A stretch of 64,000 nt of DNA from Macrocystis pyrifera (GCA_031763025.1 JASSKH010000025.1:10407665-10471664); one strand, 5' to 3'; shown: positions 40,326 to 52,555, counted from the first letter of the stretch. The notes: generated from the letters alone by a model not told the origin. Translations and numbers: made by a program.

Positions 40326-40850
40326 TTGCGTCTGATCTACCGCAGGTATCGGTGCCCCAACACCCTCACCGGCGACACCACCCTGCTTGGACCCCCAACC
40401 CCACTTGAACTTGCTTATGCCACCTCGCCAATAGCTGCATTCGCCCCATCCCCCTCAACCTCACCTCCAGCAAGCGCGACGTCCGCACCAGCAACAGCAG
40501 CAGCGTTCTCCGCTTCCGCAACAGCAGCTGCATCAGCTGCAGCAGCAGCATTTTCCTCATCTACAGCAGCAGCTACCATCGCATCAGCGTTCCTCGCGGC
40601 CGCCGCTGCCGTAACATCTACAGCAACTGCTGCACCTCCGCTAGCCCCCACGTTGCCTGACCCCTCTTCCCGTGCCACACCGCCACCAACTGGATGTGCT
40701 TTTGCCTACGCGTCGGCAGCAGCTGCTGCAGCTTCGTGCGCTCTTTCGTGGTGGCTCATTATTTTTCCTTTTTTCAACTCGCCGACCCCCTACCCAATGC
40801 CAGACCCCTGCCGGTCCGTACTGCTGTGGATGGTCTTCCTTAGTATCTGA
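40326..40850. other. low-complexity Ala-rich open frames on both strands
   Basis: A + frame (40326-40850) and a minus frame (40415-40678) are both Ala-rich because of gcagcagc/gctgctg-type sequence. The minus frame (Ala, Val, Glu, Asp rich; starts MAREEGSGNVGASGG) has a more protein-like composition and could be a real exon of a disordered protein. Nothing in it identifies a function. Confidence 0.2.
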
Positions 40851-40984
40851 ACCCTTTCAACCAACTGCACCCGTCGTCAACTTCATGACCTTTTATGCCC
40901 ATGCTCTCTGTTCAAACATGCCAACGATTCAATACTTGTCCAAAAAACCCAGATTTCCTCCGTTCAACCTCGCACACAGCAGTA

Positions 40985-41470
40985 GTGTCGGAAGATTTTG
41001 AGCATTCCACATATCAATACCCTGCGGGATAGACCAGCTCGCTGCTGTAGCTCGAGTTCAAAAACTACCAGGTGTTTGAACATCCCTCTTCGAGAACATC
41101 CCCCTTGTGAGCTGTCTGAGCTCCGGCACAACTCTATCGCACGTCTGGTAAGATAACACACAGCCTCGAACTAATTTTGAAGTTGGGTTTCTCGACAGCG
41201 GAGAGAGTTCAAACGCTCGGCAGATTGTCCATCAATATGTTTAAGTATCCTGACGGCACGTATATTCCGAGAGCCCCCATTTTGGTTGTGTGTTGTGTGT
41301 TGTGTTGTTGTTCTTATCTGTCAAATGAAGGAGTCCGTGGTCACGCAAAGGTGCTGGAGCCCTAGGAAGATCCGAAAAACATTAAAAAAAACGAAAGCGG
41401 CCTGGGAAGCACGACGCTTCCCGGTGCTTCCCACCTAAAAACACACGAGACGAAGAAGGCTCACACATGA
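40985..41470. other. no gene seen
   Basis: Ordinary mixed-composition sequence following the 30.1-kb-related segment (40865-40975). Small ORFs on both strands only. Confidence 0.35.
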
Positions 41471-41480
41471 AGTGGAATCA

Positions 41481-41876
41481 ATGTGCAAACTGAACTTACA
41501 TGGCCGCGGATATGCACTCAACCACGGCATAGAGTTCCCCCCGTTCCCACTACTAACCAACTCGTGGCTACTGACTATAGCGGTTGCTGTCGTCTGGAGT
41601 GCAGCCTGCACCGTACGAAACGCACGGCGGTATAGTCGTGAACACAGAGAGGAACACGCCTGCTGCCTGGGGTGCTGTCAGAGTGACGACTCGTGGATAT
41701 GCAGCAGAACAGGAACAATCGAACCCAAAACCACCATACTAGTATCAACGATCGCCATGTCTCCCCGGACTGTCTGGCGAAAGGTGCAGCACAGCTATGA
41801 TACCACGTCCCTGACAATTGCCAGGGGTTTCATGAAGGATGTACAACTCGCCAACACTGCGAAGGAAGACCAGTGA
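41481..41876 (+). CDS. hypothetical protein, unsupported
   Basis: A frame of 132 codons from the ATG at 41481, ending at TGA near 41876. A hydrophobic segment (WLLTIAVAVVWSAACTV, about residues 30-46) could be one membrane helix; a Cys/His-containing stretch (HREEHACCLGCC) follows. No family recognised, and the opposite strand is also partly open. A further frame at 42250-42744 has no ATG near its start and is even less certain. Confidence 0.2.
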   Translation: MCKLNLHGRGYALNHGIEFPPFPLLTNSWLLTIAVAVVWSAACTVRNARRYSREHREEHACCLGCCQSDDSWICSRTGTIEPKTTILVSTIAMSPRTVWRKVQHSYDTTSLTIARGFMKDVQLANTAKEDQ

Positions 41877-42744
41877 CGTCATTAGCAGGCACATACTACT
41901 GCCTCGTGAAAAATCACCAAGAACGATGATTGCTGCTCTCGTGATGGTGTGCGCGCCGGTCGTGGGTCTCCTTGTGCTGCCGTTCTTCGTGGTCGCCTCA
42001 TCGCCTCAGCCCAATCGGCCCGCTCCTTCGCACTTGCTCTTGTTGCCAGTTCCTTCCGGTCGCGTCCCCTTCTCCCCTGCCCCGAAAACAAATTACTCAC
42101 AACTTGCTGTTCTGATCCGAAGGACGAAAATTCTCGCGCAAGGTGAGTTCAGTACGTCTCTTGTCCGCTCGTCGACGCTCTGTCTCCCTCCTTCTTCTTC
42201 GTCAAATCTGGTCTCCTGCCGGCGCAGTTAGACTGTGCCGTAGCTTGGCTTGTGGTGGCGCCTGCCTTCGCGCACAAACATCCCGATTGAGATTGTGGCT
42301 CTGCCGCTGCTGCCTAAAAAAGACGCGCGAACGGACACGTCCGTGCCTGACGCACCATGTACGACCGAACCCTGCTTCCACGCCTCAGCCTCGCAGCCAC
42401 ACGCAGCAGCAAGAAGGTATCACTCCTTGAGGGGTGACTCCGGCCATACACCTGCCAGAAAGATCTACCCCACTTGCTCTAAGCTTGATAGGGCATGCCT
42501 CGCAGCATGGCTTGCCGAGGCAGCGAAGGGGACGGAGGTGATGTTCAGGAGAAAATACTGTGCGGAATTGGTCCCGAAGTATCTGCTTGTTCTAAGCAGT
42601 GATGTCGTGCTTTCGCGTAACGATATTACAGGTTATGGGCTGCTTACGGGCAATTCCCGACAAAACAGGGGACGTTTAAGAGATATCCCGTCTAGAACCG
42701 AAAGTCACATTCAAAACATGGATTTGTTTTTGGCGTTTGTTTAA

Positions 42745-43214
42745 CCCATCATCTGTTCCATTCTGCTTTTAGTGCGGTAGGGCGCACTACTGTACTCCCC
42801 CACACCAGGATGCAGTCGTTGCAGGTCTTGGGAGTATAGGGCAACCAGAGGCCAGGCGAGCAATATTCAGGGATTTCCGATAGAAATGTATGGCTTTTGG
42901 TAATTGATACCCGATGGTAGAGGCATGGAGCGTTACGTAATTTCGGCGGCCCAGACTAAATCCTCATGGCTAAAACCGCTCGCCGCAAGCACGTACATAC
43001 TTTTTCCGGCGTCACTGGTTGTGAAGGCCATGGGGCATCTTTCCAAAACCTGCAAAACCGTATCGCTTTGGGGGGCGTTTACTCGCATTGTTGCAGCTAT
43101 AGTATTGAATACCGGAGGCGATGGTCAAACGGCATAGTATTCGTCACTTGGTAGTTATGTCTCATCGGGAGGCGTGGGACACATGCTGATGGCGAATATT
43201 TGCGGAGGTTTGTA
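42745..43214. other. no gene seen
   Basis: Two overlapping + frames of 60-80 codons at 42904-43154 have no recognisable content. Confidence 0.35.
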
Positions 43215-43684
43215 CCCGGCGCCTAAAGTCTGATCCGAAGCCTATGCCAGTGATGAGTGATGAGTGCTGGGATGCTATGCTTGGTTTGACTCTGGGTTGA
43301 TTCTGCCGGCGTGGATGTGCTTGGAAATATCCCAGCTAGATTCGGCCAGCTCGGGATGCTGTGGCTTGGAATGACTCCATTACGGGGGGCCATAGTAATC
43401 AGAACTCATCATACAACGTACAAACGTCTACATTTCAGTATTTTTAGTAAGCGTATTGGGTCCTGATTTTTATGTTCCCCCGTAGTAGGTTGATTGAGCC
43501 GCGTCTATCCACTACGCTTACTAAAAATACTGGAATGTAGTAGTTTGTGTGTTGTATGATGGGTTCTGGTTACTATGGTCCCCCGTAATGGAGTCATTCC
43601 AAGCCACAGCATCCCGAGCTGGCCGAATCTAGCTGGGGTCTTTCCTAGCACAACATCCACGCCGATTAGCCAACCAAGAGTGCG
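43215..43684. repeat. family D copy 2 forming a long hairpin with MITE ends in each arm
   Basis: The left arm (about 43288-43455) and right arm (about 43516-43684) are inverted copies: ggcgtggatgt, cagctagattcggcc, agctcgggatgctgtggctt, ggaatgactccattacgggg, and their complements in reverse order. The left arm contains a MITE family M copy (43381-43487, TTACGGGGGGCC to CCCCGTAG). The right arm repeats about 75 bases of it and ends CCCCGTAA at 43588. The loop is about 60 bases. Confidence 0.8.
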
Positions 43685-44850
43685 CGAGTACCTACCTTAG
43701 GAATGTTCATCACTATCAGCAGGTGTCCAGTGGACCACCTCATGGCGCAGCTTTCAAAGTTGAGTATCAACGTATCATTCTCCCTTCGAGTTTCAACGTA
43801 TCTATCGTTCGACCCGTCGAACTCAAACATGACGTGTATTTGTTGTACGTTCTGTTTTATAAAAAAGCCTTACGAGGTACCTGGTACCATTTAGTGCGTT
43901 GTGGTCGTGCTTGTTGTTTGTAATCCGTGACAAAGGACGGCGACGGACGCGTGGCATGGCCATGATACTCCTGCTGCATACGGCATGTGCTTTGTTTTCT
44001 TTCTCCTGTTTTTACTTGTGTGGTATCATTTTTTTATTATATCGCACAGGTACTATATGCCGTGGATGATTCTTCTACAGTATTAAATTGTTCTGTTTTT
44101 GTTGTACTCATCGCATGTTGTAACGGTAAAAAGGAAGAAAGACGCGATGAGCAAACGGAGGAAGAGGGAGAAGGCGGCGGCAATGGTACCGGCATGGGCA
44201 TGATGAGAAACGCGGATCGGGACTCCATCCAGGAAGGGGACAGGGCAGAGATCATGTAAGAGAACAAGGAACAACAGAGTATTCGTTCATGTCAGTCGTC
44301 TTTTCCCGCCTGCTACGTAAAATACACTATATAGAAATGGTTACACATATCTCACTCTCTGAGCGTGCTCGGTTGGTACATCCCTGGCCTCTCAGAGCTC
44401 CCACTTGGAAATCGCCTGCTTTTATTACTTGCCGGACCTTTCCAGTGGGTCTTTGTTTTCTCCATTTCTCTTTGTACTTTCAGTCCCTCTTTCGTGTTTC
44501 CTTGTTTAGTTTCGTGTGCGTGCGTGTACTCCGAGCACGGTTCCGCGGGCGAACCCGGCACCGTCACGGGTGTCAGCGGGTGCTGGCGGGTAGAGGGGAA
44601 GTGGCAAGGAGCGCGATCGCCGCTTTCGTGCCTAGGCGTCGCGTGTGCCTCGAGACACGAGGGATGCATCAATAGGCTTTGTCCGGCCTCCATTTGTGAT
44701 TATTGATAGAGTACGTACGACTATTTAAGGGTGGTTCGGGATTGTAAGATAATATTCAATCGGTGCTTATTCTTGCGACCGGGCTGAAATCACAAGAGGG
44801 AGGTACCCCGTCTGAGCACCGACATTGCCGAGCTGGCGAACGAGGTCCAC
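43685..44850. other. no gene assigned
   Basis: Several overlapping frames (43987-44259 on +, 44289-44706 on both strands) with no domain. The first encodes a hydrophobic start followed by a Glu-rich tail and might be a small membrane protein, but nothing supports it. Confidence 0.3.
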
Positions 44851-44854
44851 GGTG

Positions 44855-45405
44855 AGCACCGGGCTTCACGCGAGGCGGGCGACGGGGCTCACTGTGGAAG
44901 AGAGGGAGGAAAGCTTTACCAGGACCGAATCGGTGGCGAGGTGGTGGCGAGAGGGGCGGACGGCGTACGAGGCTGAGAGAGAAGCTTTGCTGTTTGCCTT
45001 TTTTTATTTTTTAACCGGTGCAAGGTGTTTCAATCAGGCAGAAAATTATTACATGAGGGGATGGGGATTTTATTTTCTTTCCAATTTTTTGGGTTTTATT
45101 TTCATTGTTTTTGCGGTGCTGCTATGCCGTGCTGGCTTCACGTGCGGCGGGCGACGGGGCTTGCTGTGGTAGAGAGGGAGGAAAGCTTTACCCGGACCGC
45201 ATCGGTTGCGAGATGGTCGCGAGAGGGGACGGCGTACGAGGCTGAGAGAGAAGCTCTGCTGTTTGATTTTTTTCTCTTCTTATATTTGACCGGTGCAAGG
45301 TGTTCCAATCAGGCAGGAAATTATTACGCAAGAGGGGACGGGGATTGTTTTTTTTTTTCTGAATATTTCGGTTTCATTTTCGTGTTTTTACGGTGCTGCT
45401 GTGCC
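44855..45405. repeat. tandem duplication, two units of about 275 bp
   Basis: ttcacg.g.ggcgggcgacggggct...gagagggaggaaagctttacc...gtacgaggctgagagagaagct...accggtgcaaggtgtt.caatcaggcag occurs at about 44865-45080 and again at about 45137-45345, followed in each by Trich sequence and ggtgctgct.tgccgtgctg. The frames through both units are repeat shadows. Confidence 0.75.
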
Positions 45406-45409
45406 GTGC

Positions 45410-46140
45410 TGTGCTTTTTTTTTCGAAGAAAATGAGTGCCCTACCTGGGGTATGTACGTATGTACGTACGACACCCGCGACTCGAAGCGTATGTGGCGTC
45501 CGAGCAGTTTCTCCTAAAGCACGACGGCTGGACTCTTGGAATTATCAAGTCGCCAGTTTGCAACCACAACGATTACAAAAAACTATCTTCAGTGATGGAC
45601 CTCTGTCCGCTTCGCATAATAATTTGATGTGTTTTTTCTTCATGAGCGAGGCGCCTTGTATCACATATTAAAAAGAGGCCCAGGTTCGAGTTCGGAAGTA
45701 TTCTTGACTTCAACCCCTTCACACCACACTTGCAGTATTCTTGACTTAGCTTCAGGTACATGTGAAAGAGATTGTAAACGCTACCAGGTATAGGTGTGTA
45801 TCGCTAGCCCTGACCGCCTGGGAATATTCTCGGAACAAAATGGTTCTAATGTCCTTGACTTCAACTGCTGTACTATACCCAATACAACCCTTGGAAAAAA
45901 TTGTGGCAATGTTCTTTTTCGTACTTCTTGTGCTATTGCTACGGGTATATATACTTCGTACGTGCCTTGTAAAACTTTTATGGTTTTACCTTGTAAAATT
46001 GATTATATAAGTGTAATTGTGCAAGGTTTTCCTCCGGAGTGTGAGTTGATGTTGTTGTTTTCTGCACATTAAACCGTTTTTTCTACCCGTCGTAGTCGCT
46101 TCTTGTACGACTTCGGTTGGTTGGCTTTGGGTTATTCCGC
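45410..46140. other. no gene seen
   Basis: Short frames on both strands; recurring word taccaggtatagg near 45785. Confidence 0.35.
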
Positions 46141-46479
46141 CAATTACTGCAGGTTATACGCTGCAATTGGGGTAATGGCGTAAAGAGGGTCAACCAAACG
46201 AAGTTGTATTTGTGCCATTTGGCCCGGGGCAAAGGTGGAGTAGTGGCGTGGCGGGGATGATATGGTTCGGTAGGGGCGGGAAGGCAGCAGTGCCCGCAAC
46301 AATTGTTCAACAATTGTTATGGAAATGTCGTACAGCAGTTGTTGCGCGGCCGTGATTTCGATGTTTACTATTGAGAGTTTCCTTGGGATACGTCGTGTCA
46401 AAACAATAACGACGGTGACGCAAAAAATGAAGGCCCACATCAACATGACTGAATACTCGTTCGTGTATCTAAAATCACA

Positions 46480-47020
46480 CCCTGGACAATTTCTATTTTG
46501 ATAGTTTATCGTGTCTACAATTGATTCAGGAGGATATGTGTTAATTGGATTTGTCTTGACAATCGTTTTTGGCGACATATTAATTGAAATTGTCCATACA
46601 ATTGATTTCGGCGATTGCCCATTTATTGAAATTGGCCAGACAATAGTTGTCGGCGATTGTCTATGAATTGCAATTGTCGAGGCAATTGATTTCGAATACC
46701 ATCGACTATTATTAGTTGGAATCATGTGACCAATAAGGTTCGAGTGTTGTCTGTGAATTGGAATTGCCCAAACAATTGGCCGCGGAGACTGCTATTTAAT
46801 TGGAATTATTCAGCAGATTGATTTCGGGAGCTGTCTATTAATTGGATTTGTCTGAACACCTGATTTCGGCTGCTGCTTATTAACTGAAGCTGTCCGCACA
46901 ATTAATTCCGGGTGCTGTCAATTAAATGGAATTGTCCAAACGGACTTCGGCGATTGGAAAGTGGTTGGAACTGTCCACACAATTCATTTCAGATGCCACG
47001 CAAGAAATCCATTGCTCGAC
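46480..47020. repeat. 42-bp palindromic minisatellite, block 1
   Basis: Units such as ttaattgaaattgtccatac followed by aattgatttcggcgattg.c run in about 42-bp steps. Their centre is a degenerate AATTGTCCGGACAATT palindrome. As 42 is a multiple of three, a minus-strand frame stays open through much of it with a 14-residue repeat (for example QSPKSIVWTISIN). The upstream part (46140-46480) is non-repetitive with the same frame open. Confidence 0.8.
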
Positions 47021-47319
47021 AAATGTCATGGCCGTGTACCTACAGTAGTTGTTGTATTATGACCGACACTCCCCATTGAACTGAAACCACTCGTAATATG
47101 GCACAATAAAGGACCTTGCAAATGATTGCGTGTAGAGGGGAGTTCCCGATCCTGTTGTAGAGGCAATACTAGCATGGTGGTACTGTCGTGTACTGACCAA
47201 ATCAAATGTAACTCTACAAGTAGCTGCCAGCATTCAAATAACAGAGCCCTCTTACACTCGATAGTCATGACAACTCTATTCAGTAGGTCGCTTCCGAGAT
47301 TTATTGTCCGGACAATTTT
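47021..47319. other. spacer, no gene seen
   Basis: Ends in a perfect 14-bp ATTGTCCGGACAAT at 47303-47316, a single minisatellite core next to the element at 47320. Confidence 0.4.
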
Positions 47320-47425
47320 TTTATGGATTTCGAAGTACGTCAGCTGTGAGTTCGACTGATTAAATAGTTGATACTCAACTTTGCAAGCTGCGTAATACGT
47401 CTCGTCTATATTCCATTTTTACTGA
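47320..47425. mobile_element. relative of the 114-bp MITE-like element
   Basis: tttatggatttcgaagtacgtcagctg through ctcgtctatattccattttta matches 13887-13990 closely. Boundaries are inferred from that copy; no target duplication was resolved here. Confidence 0.65.
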
Positions 47426-47439
47426 ATTTTACAAGTATT

Positions 47440-47795
47440 GTGATTAATGGACGGTTTCTCAAAGCAGTTGCCCCGACAAGTGCAGTTCATGTAAATTCGC
47501 CCGAAATCAGTTGTGTAAGCAATTCCAATTAGTAGACAGCCTGTAAAATAATTTGCCAGCAAAATTTCAATCGATAGGCTGTCTCCCAGCTCATTTGTCT
47601 GGACATTTCCAATTATTGAAAAGCACCAAACGTCAATTGTTCAGACAGTTCCAATTAGTGAACAGTTTCTGGAATCAATTGTCAGGGCAACTTCAATTGG
47701 TAGAGTCTCCAAACTTATTTGTCCGGACTATTCCAATTGTTAGACAGTACCCGATGTCAACTGTCCGAATAAATCCAATTAGTATTCAAGATCAG
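47440..47795. repeat. 42-bp palindromic minisatellite, block 2 (inverted)
   Basis: Same family read on the other strand: tgtccggac.attccaattag, gacagt..c.a..tcaattg steps. A + strand frame (47553-47831) stays open through it. Confidence 0.75.
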
Positions 47796-47959
47796 TTCTC
47801 AGTTTGTAGAACTGAGTCTCTGTTCTGGTGAATGCAAATCTGTCTGTCTGTCTGTCCGCAAGGATTCTATTTCGAACACTTTCCATTGGCGGATATATAA
47901 GCTCGTTACAGATGATATTTGTACGACGTATTCGACCCTTACGGACCTTATATACTGAA

Positions 47960-48365
47960 ACATACCATACCACCTGGCAAATTAAGCCATAGAATACATC
48001 CACGACATCGTACTATGGTACGTACCATACCATATACTGTGTTTTTCCCGTACCATACCGTCAACACATACCATACCACATACGGTGGTTTTCCCATATT
48101 CCCATTATACCATACCACCAACATATCCCTTATTCCCATATACCATACCGAGTTGGGGAGACGTCTATACACCAGACTAGGTGCCTGCTACTGCTGTAGT
48201 GCCGTCTTGTTGTGCAAAGGTGGCGATGCATACAAGAGTTGGCTCAGACGCCCATGCCGAGTTGGGGAGACGTCTATACACCAGACCAGGTGCCTGCTAC
48301 TGCTGTAGTGCTGTCTTGTTGTGCAAGGGTGGCGATTAGTACAAGAGACGCTTGGGTCCTACGCT
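47960..48365. repeat. CATACC-rich tract, then a 107-bp tandem duplication
   Basis: 47960-48147 is rich in accataccata/accaacata words. 48148-48254 and 48255-48361 repeat ccgagttggggagacgtcta...gtgcctgctactgctgtagt...ttgttgtgcaa.ggtggcgat with few changes. Confidence 0.75.
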
Positions 48366-50060
48366 CAGTGCAGCGCATTGGCCGCTGGTGTGCACGAAAT
48401 AGATGAAGAACATTATCTACGAGTACTACTACTGCTGTATCCATCTCGAATGAACATTATCTACGAGTACTACTACTGCTGTATCCATCTCGAATGGCAA
48501 AAAAGGGGCTTTTTTCAGGTTTGGGAGGATACCGTAGGACGCCGCCGGCAAGCTCTTGCCCCCTAGAGCATGCATCCACCTCATTTCTTCGAGCCCGTCA
48601 TCTATACTGGTTGATCTTTCCCGCCACCGAGCGGGTTGGCCGTGGGCTGAGTCTCTGTCGAGATCGAGCGTCTATCGTGTATCGTCACACGAGCAGGTCT
48701 TTTACAGTTACTGTACAACAAACGTCTATCGTCTATCGTCGCGCGAGCAGGTCTTTTACAGTACAACAAACGTGTCGAATGACAAAAAATGGGCTTCTTT
48801 TCAGGTTTGGGAGGATACCGTTGGACGCCGCCGGCAAGCTCTTGCTTCCTAGAGCATGCATCCACCTCATTTCTTCGAGCCCGTCATCTATACGAGTTGA
48901 TCTTGCCCGCCACCGCGCGGGTTGTGCCCGTGGGCTGAGTCTCTGTCGAGATCGAGTGTCTATCGTGTATCGTCGCACCAGCTGAAAAAATATTTTATTG
49001 GTGTTATTTGCGTTTCCATTCGCATACTATAGCAGGTCTTTTACTAGTACAACAGGAGTGGGTTACTTTTTGTGCCACAGCCAAATTATGGACGAGTACT
49101 ACTGTACTGCAGAGTGCTGTATCCGTCTCGAATGGCAAAAAAATGCATACTATCGCAGGTCTTTTACAGCAGCGAAAGGCAAAAAATGGGCTTTTTTCAG
49201 GTTTGGGGGGATACCGTAGGACGCCGCCGGCAGCAGTGGATTTACTTCCTACTTTTCGCCTTTACTTGTGTGCGATCCTCATCGTATGTTTCGGTACTCG
49301 CAAATAATAAGCAGCCAGTTGAAAATACATGTCAATCTGTCGAATGTGTAACAACCCACGAAATGTTTTTCATTGGCCAACAAAGCGTCGTCATTCGCAT
49401 ACTATGTACAGCAGTAGAGCCTGGTATCAGTATAGGGCTACCCTATATATACCCCCTATACGACATGCTATTTCCATAGTACTTAGTCATGTTTTTTGCC
49501 CCCTAGAGCATGCATCTACCTCATTTGTCATTTGGCCAACAACAACTTCGCATCCTATATAGCACAAGCAGGTATTTTTACATTACAACAACAGGAGTGG
49601 ATTACTTCTTGTGCTACAATAAAATTATCTACGAGTAGTACTATTAAAAAATTGCATACTACTAAAAAATTGCATACGAACTATCGTAGGTCTTTTACAA
49701 CAACAGCAGTTATTAATAGTTGAGTACTTTCTATTTTTTCGCCTTTATTTTGTACTTCGTATGTTTCGGTACTCGCAAAAAGAATGACCCAAAATTGCAT
49801 ACCATCGTAGGTCTTTTACAACAGCAGTTAGTTGATTACTTCCTACTTTTCGCCTTTATTTGTATTCTGCGATCCTCATCGTATGTTTCGGTACTCGCAA
49901 CAATAATAACCCGGCAGTTGAAAATACGTCAATCTGTCGAATGTGTGACAACACACAACAAGAAATGGGCTTTTTTCAGTTTTGGGAGGATACCGTAGGA
50001 CGCCGGCGGCAAGATCTTGCCCCCTAGAGCGTGCATCCACCTGTTCTCATTTCGCCAACA
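48366..50060. repeat. dispersed repeat family G, several partial units
   Basis: The core tcgaatg.caaaaaa.gggct, tttcaggtttgggaggatac, cgtaggacgccgccggcaag, agagcatgcatccacctca occurs at about 48490-48700, 48778-48990, 49130-49230 and 49965-50040; a relative lies at 39660-39860. A second motif set (cgcctttatttgt..., cgtatgtttcggtactcgca, caatctgtcgaatgtgt) occurs at about 49235-49360, 49730-49790 and 49835-49950. Short ORFs here repeat each other and are not genes. Confidence 0.7.
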
Positions 50061-50530
50061 ACACCTATTTCGCGGTACAGAGATCTCTTGTCAATCTGTC
50101 GTTTACTTGTTGTAATGGACAACCGACATATTTTGCTTTGGCCAAGAGAGTGTCGTCAGCTTTCTGACTGATTGTTGGAGATCTCTCCCCGTTCATGTTT
50201 TGTTTTTCACTGGCCAACAGTCTTGTATTTAGCCGTGCAACCCCAACTACACCTCAATAATGGTATCGATCCCATTGCTGTGGTACTGGTGCGGGTGCTC
50301 GTTCCGTGTTCGTGTGCTGCTGCTGTATATATGTCCCCGCCGAGTACTATAACAAGTGGTACCGATAGTCAACAAGTAGACGCTCTGCCTGAGCCAAACA
50401 CAGCACTCTGGGGTTCCGTTTGTGCTGGTCCCGACTGGCCTCTCCCGTCACTCTCAACAACACCACCTGCGACCACATAAAAAAAGAGACAAGCAAACTG
50501 AGAACAGCGCTCGAATGCATTTTATCGAGG
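50061..50530. other. no gene seen
   Basis: One + frame (50172-50480) without recognisable content. Confidence 0.35.
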
Positions 50531-50539
50531 GCAATAACA

Positions 50540-51290
50540 ATTGTCTAAACAATTTCAATTGCTAGACAGCCTATGACGTTAGTTGCCCGGACAATTCCAA
50601 TTAGTAGACAACTTCGTGACTCTGCTGTAGCGGCAATAGTCTACTGATGGGTCCATTGTCTAAAGCATAAGCAGAAAAGGGCGGGACACCTCAACTTTAG
50701 CTTCGTATTTTTTGTCCGCAGGTGGGAAGTTTTCATACCGCCTGGCCCATGTCCCTATTAATAGATGTAAATCATTGAAAAAAGGTTTCACGAAACAAAA
50801 TAATCCGTATGCACTGGTTTTTTTAAATGTAAGGGCAGTTGATATAGGAGACTGCCCACCAATGCCTTTGTCTGAAATAGTTTGGAGATTTTGTATTTGT
50901 CGAAATTTGTCGAGATAATTGATTTTGTATACCGTCTATTAATTGGAATTGCCCGGACAACTGATTTAGAAAGCAGTCTGCTAATTAAAATTGCCCGGAC
51001 AATTGATTTTGGAGGCTGCATGAATTGGATTTGTCGGGCCAATTGGTCTGGGAGAATGTATTAATTGGAGTTGTCCGGACAAACAATTTTGGCGTCGGTC
51101 TACTAATTAAAATTGTCCGGACAACTATTTCGGGGGGCCGACTATCAATTGGAATTGTCGGGACTATTGGTTCAGGAGACAGTCTGCCAATTGGAATTGG
51201 CCAGACAAATTATTTAGGAGACGGTCCATTAATTGGAATTGTCCGGACCGTTGATTACGGAGACTGCCTATAAAGCGAAATTGTCTGGAC
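50540..51290. repeat. 42-bp palindromic minisatellite, block 3
   Basis: A short inverted piece lies at 50540-50640. From about 50935 to 51290 at least eight units occur, with palindrome centres at about 42-43-bp spacing (near 50948, 50991, 51030, 51071, 51114, 51157, 51198 and 51240). The best unit centres read attgtccggacaa. The + frame is open through the array with 14-residue repeats (LIGIVRT..FG.GL). Confidence 0.85.
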
Positions 51291-52300
51291 AAAAGGGTCA
51301 GGTAGGGGTCACTTCGTAGAAAAAGCCTGGGTTTTAGAGCTCGACGCCTTTCAATTAACTGGAATTAGGGACCACAATAGCGTCGGCGTCCCCGGTGACT
51401 TGGTAGGTGGTCCGCGGGCCTATCAAGATCAATTTCGTGCATTCAAGTATCACCGAGTGCATGCTCGTAGGGACTTTTTCTTGCATAAAAATTTGATTAG
51501 CGGAAAGCGCGAGAGCGTGAGTTAGCCACATTCGATGAAAATCGACGAGCAGTGGGAATGCTGAACCCTAGGCGCGACAAAAAATGAAGGCACGTACCGG
51601 GGGGAGAAGGGGCGACACCTGTGACAACGGCTTGTCCTGAAGATCGCTGAGGGTAAAACATTCTACGAGTTAGGCTGGAAAGTAAAAGTGATGACAAAAA
51701 AGATGAAAAAAAAAAAAGACAGTCAATTGCAACAGGGATCTATGAATAGATTATTGGACTATTGTCTATTGTCCAGGGTGTGGTATCTATCTATATCGTC
51801 TGCCTGACATCGGAAAATGAACAAGTTACTTGATTTCCAATACAAAATACAGACGTTAGAATTTTTAATTATGGTATTGTGTGTTTTGATCAAATTGCAT
51901 CCTCGAATAGAAGAATATTATATATTTAAAATACCAAGGTGATGATATTGCCCACCCCCCAAAAAAACTGGTACGCAATTAATGCAGCGGGATTCGAATT
52001 CACGTGTCTGTCTGCGCTCGTCGGTCGACCTTCTACCGGCAACATATTTTACATCGTCCCAGGTATATTTTAGGTTTATCCTTTAGCGGTTATCGATGAA
52101 AAAAATAAAAATTGACCTTTTGTCTTGGATTTAATATACAGGTTGGAGCGGCTCTCTCGCTCAGTTTTGAGTGTTTGTCGATTCTGACTCGAGCTTTGGG
52201 GATCCAATTTCATTTTTAGTTGGGTTTTTGAATATAAACTAAATTTGTTAGCGTGGAATAAACTGTTGTGGAATTAGCGTGGAAATGATCGACCTGAGAA
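51291..52300. other. no gene assigned; tRNA-like B box on the minus strand
   Basis: A minus-strand frame at 51497-51697 has no clear support. At about 51960-52060 the minus strand contains ttcgaatcccgc (B-box-like) with ggtagaaggtcgac upstream and a T run 25 bases downstream, but no cloverleaf forms. The rest is AT-rich. Confidence 0.35.
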
Positions 52301-52327
52301 TAGTGTGGCAGCATTGTCTTCGAATCA

Positions 52328-52555
52328 GTGTGGATTGATTCACCACAGTCCAGCGTCGGGGGATCCGTCCCCGCTCCCGGGGAGAAAGCGAGCCGTCACC
52401 GGGAGAGCGCCTCAGCGCGCCCCCTGCTTGCCGACTTCGTCATTGGCGCCCGCTATTTTGTCGGGGTCACCGAGGGCGTTGACCACAGCAACAACAGCAA
52501 AACAAAGCAGCAGTGTCGAAAACTACGAGTAAAACACTCGAAGCCTATCCGCTAA
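52328..52555 (+). other. coding-like GC-rich stretch, unassigned
   Basis: One frame is open with mixed, protein-like composition (VPAPGEKASRHRESASARPLLADFVIGARYFVGV in short pieces). It lies 1.5 kb before the first recognised bZIP-PAS exon and could be an upstream exon, but I found no phase-compatible splice sites that connect it. Confidence 0.2.

Noticed and set aside
51986-52060. A functional tRNA gene
   Set aside because: Only a B-box-like word is present; the T-stem and acceptor stem do not pair.
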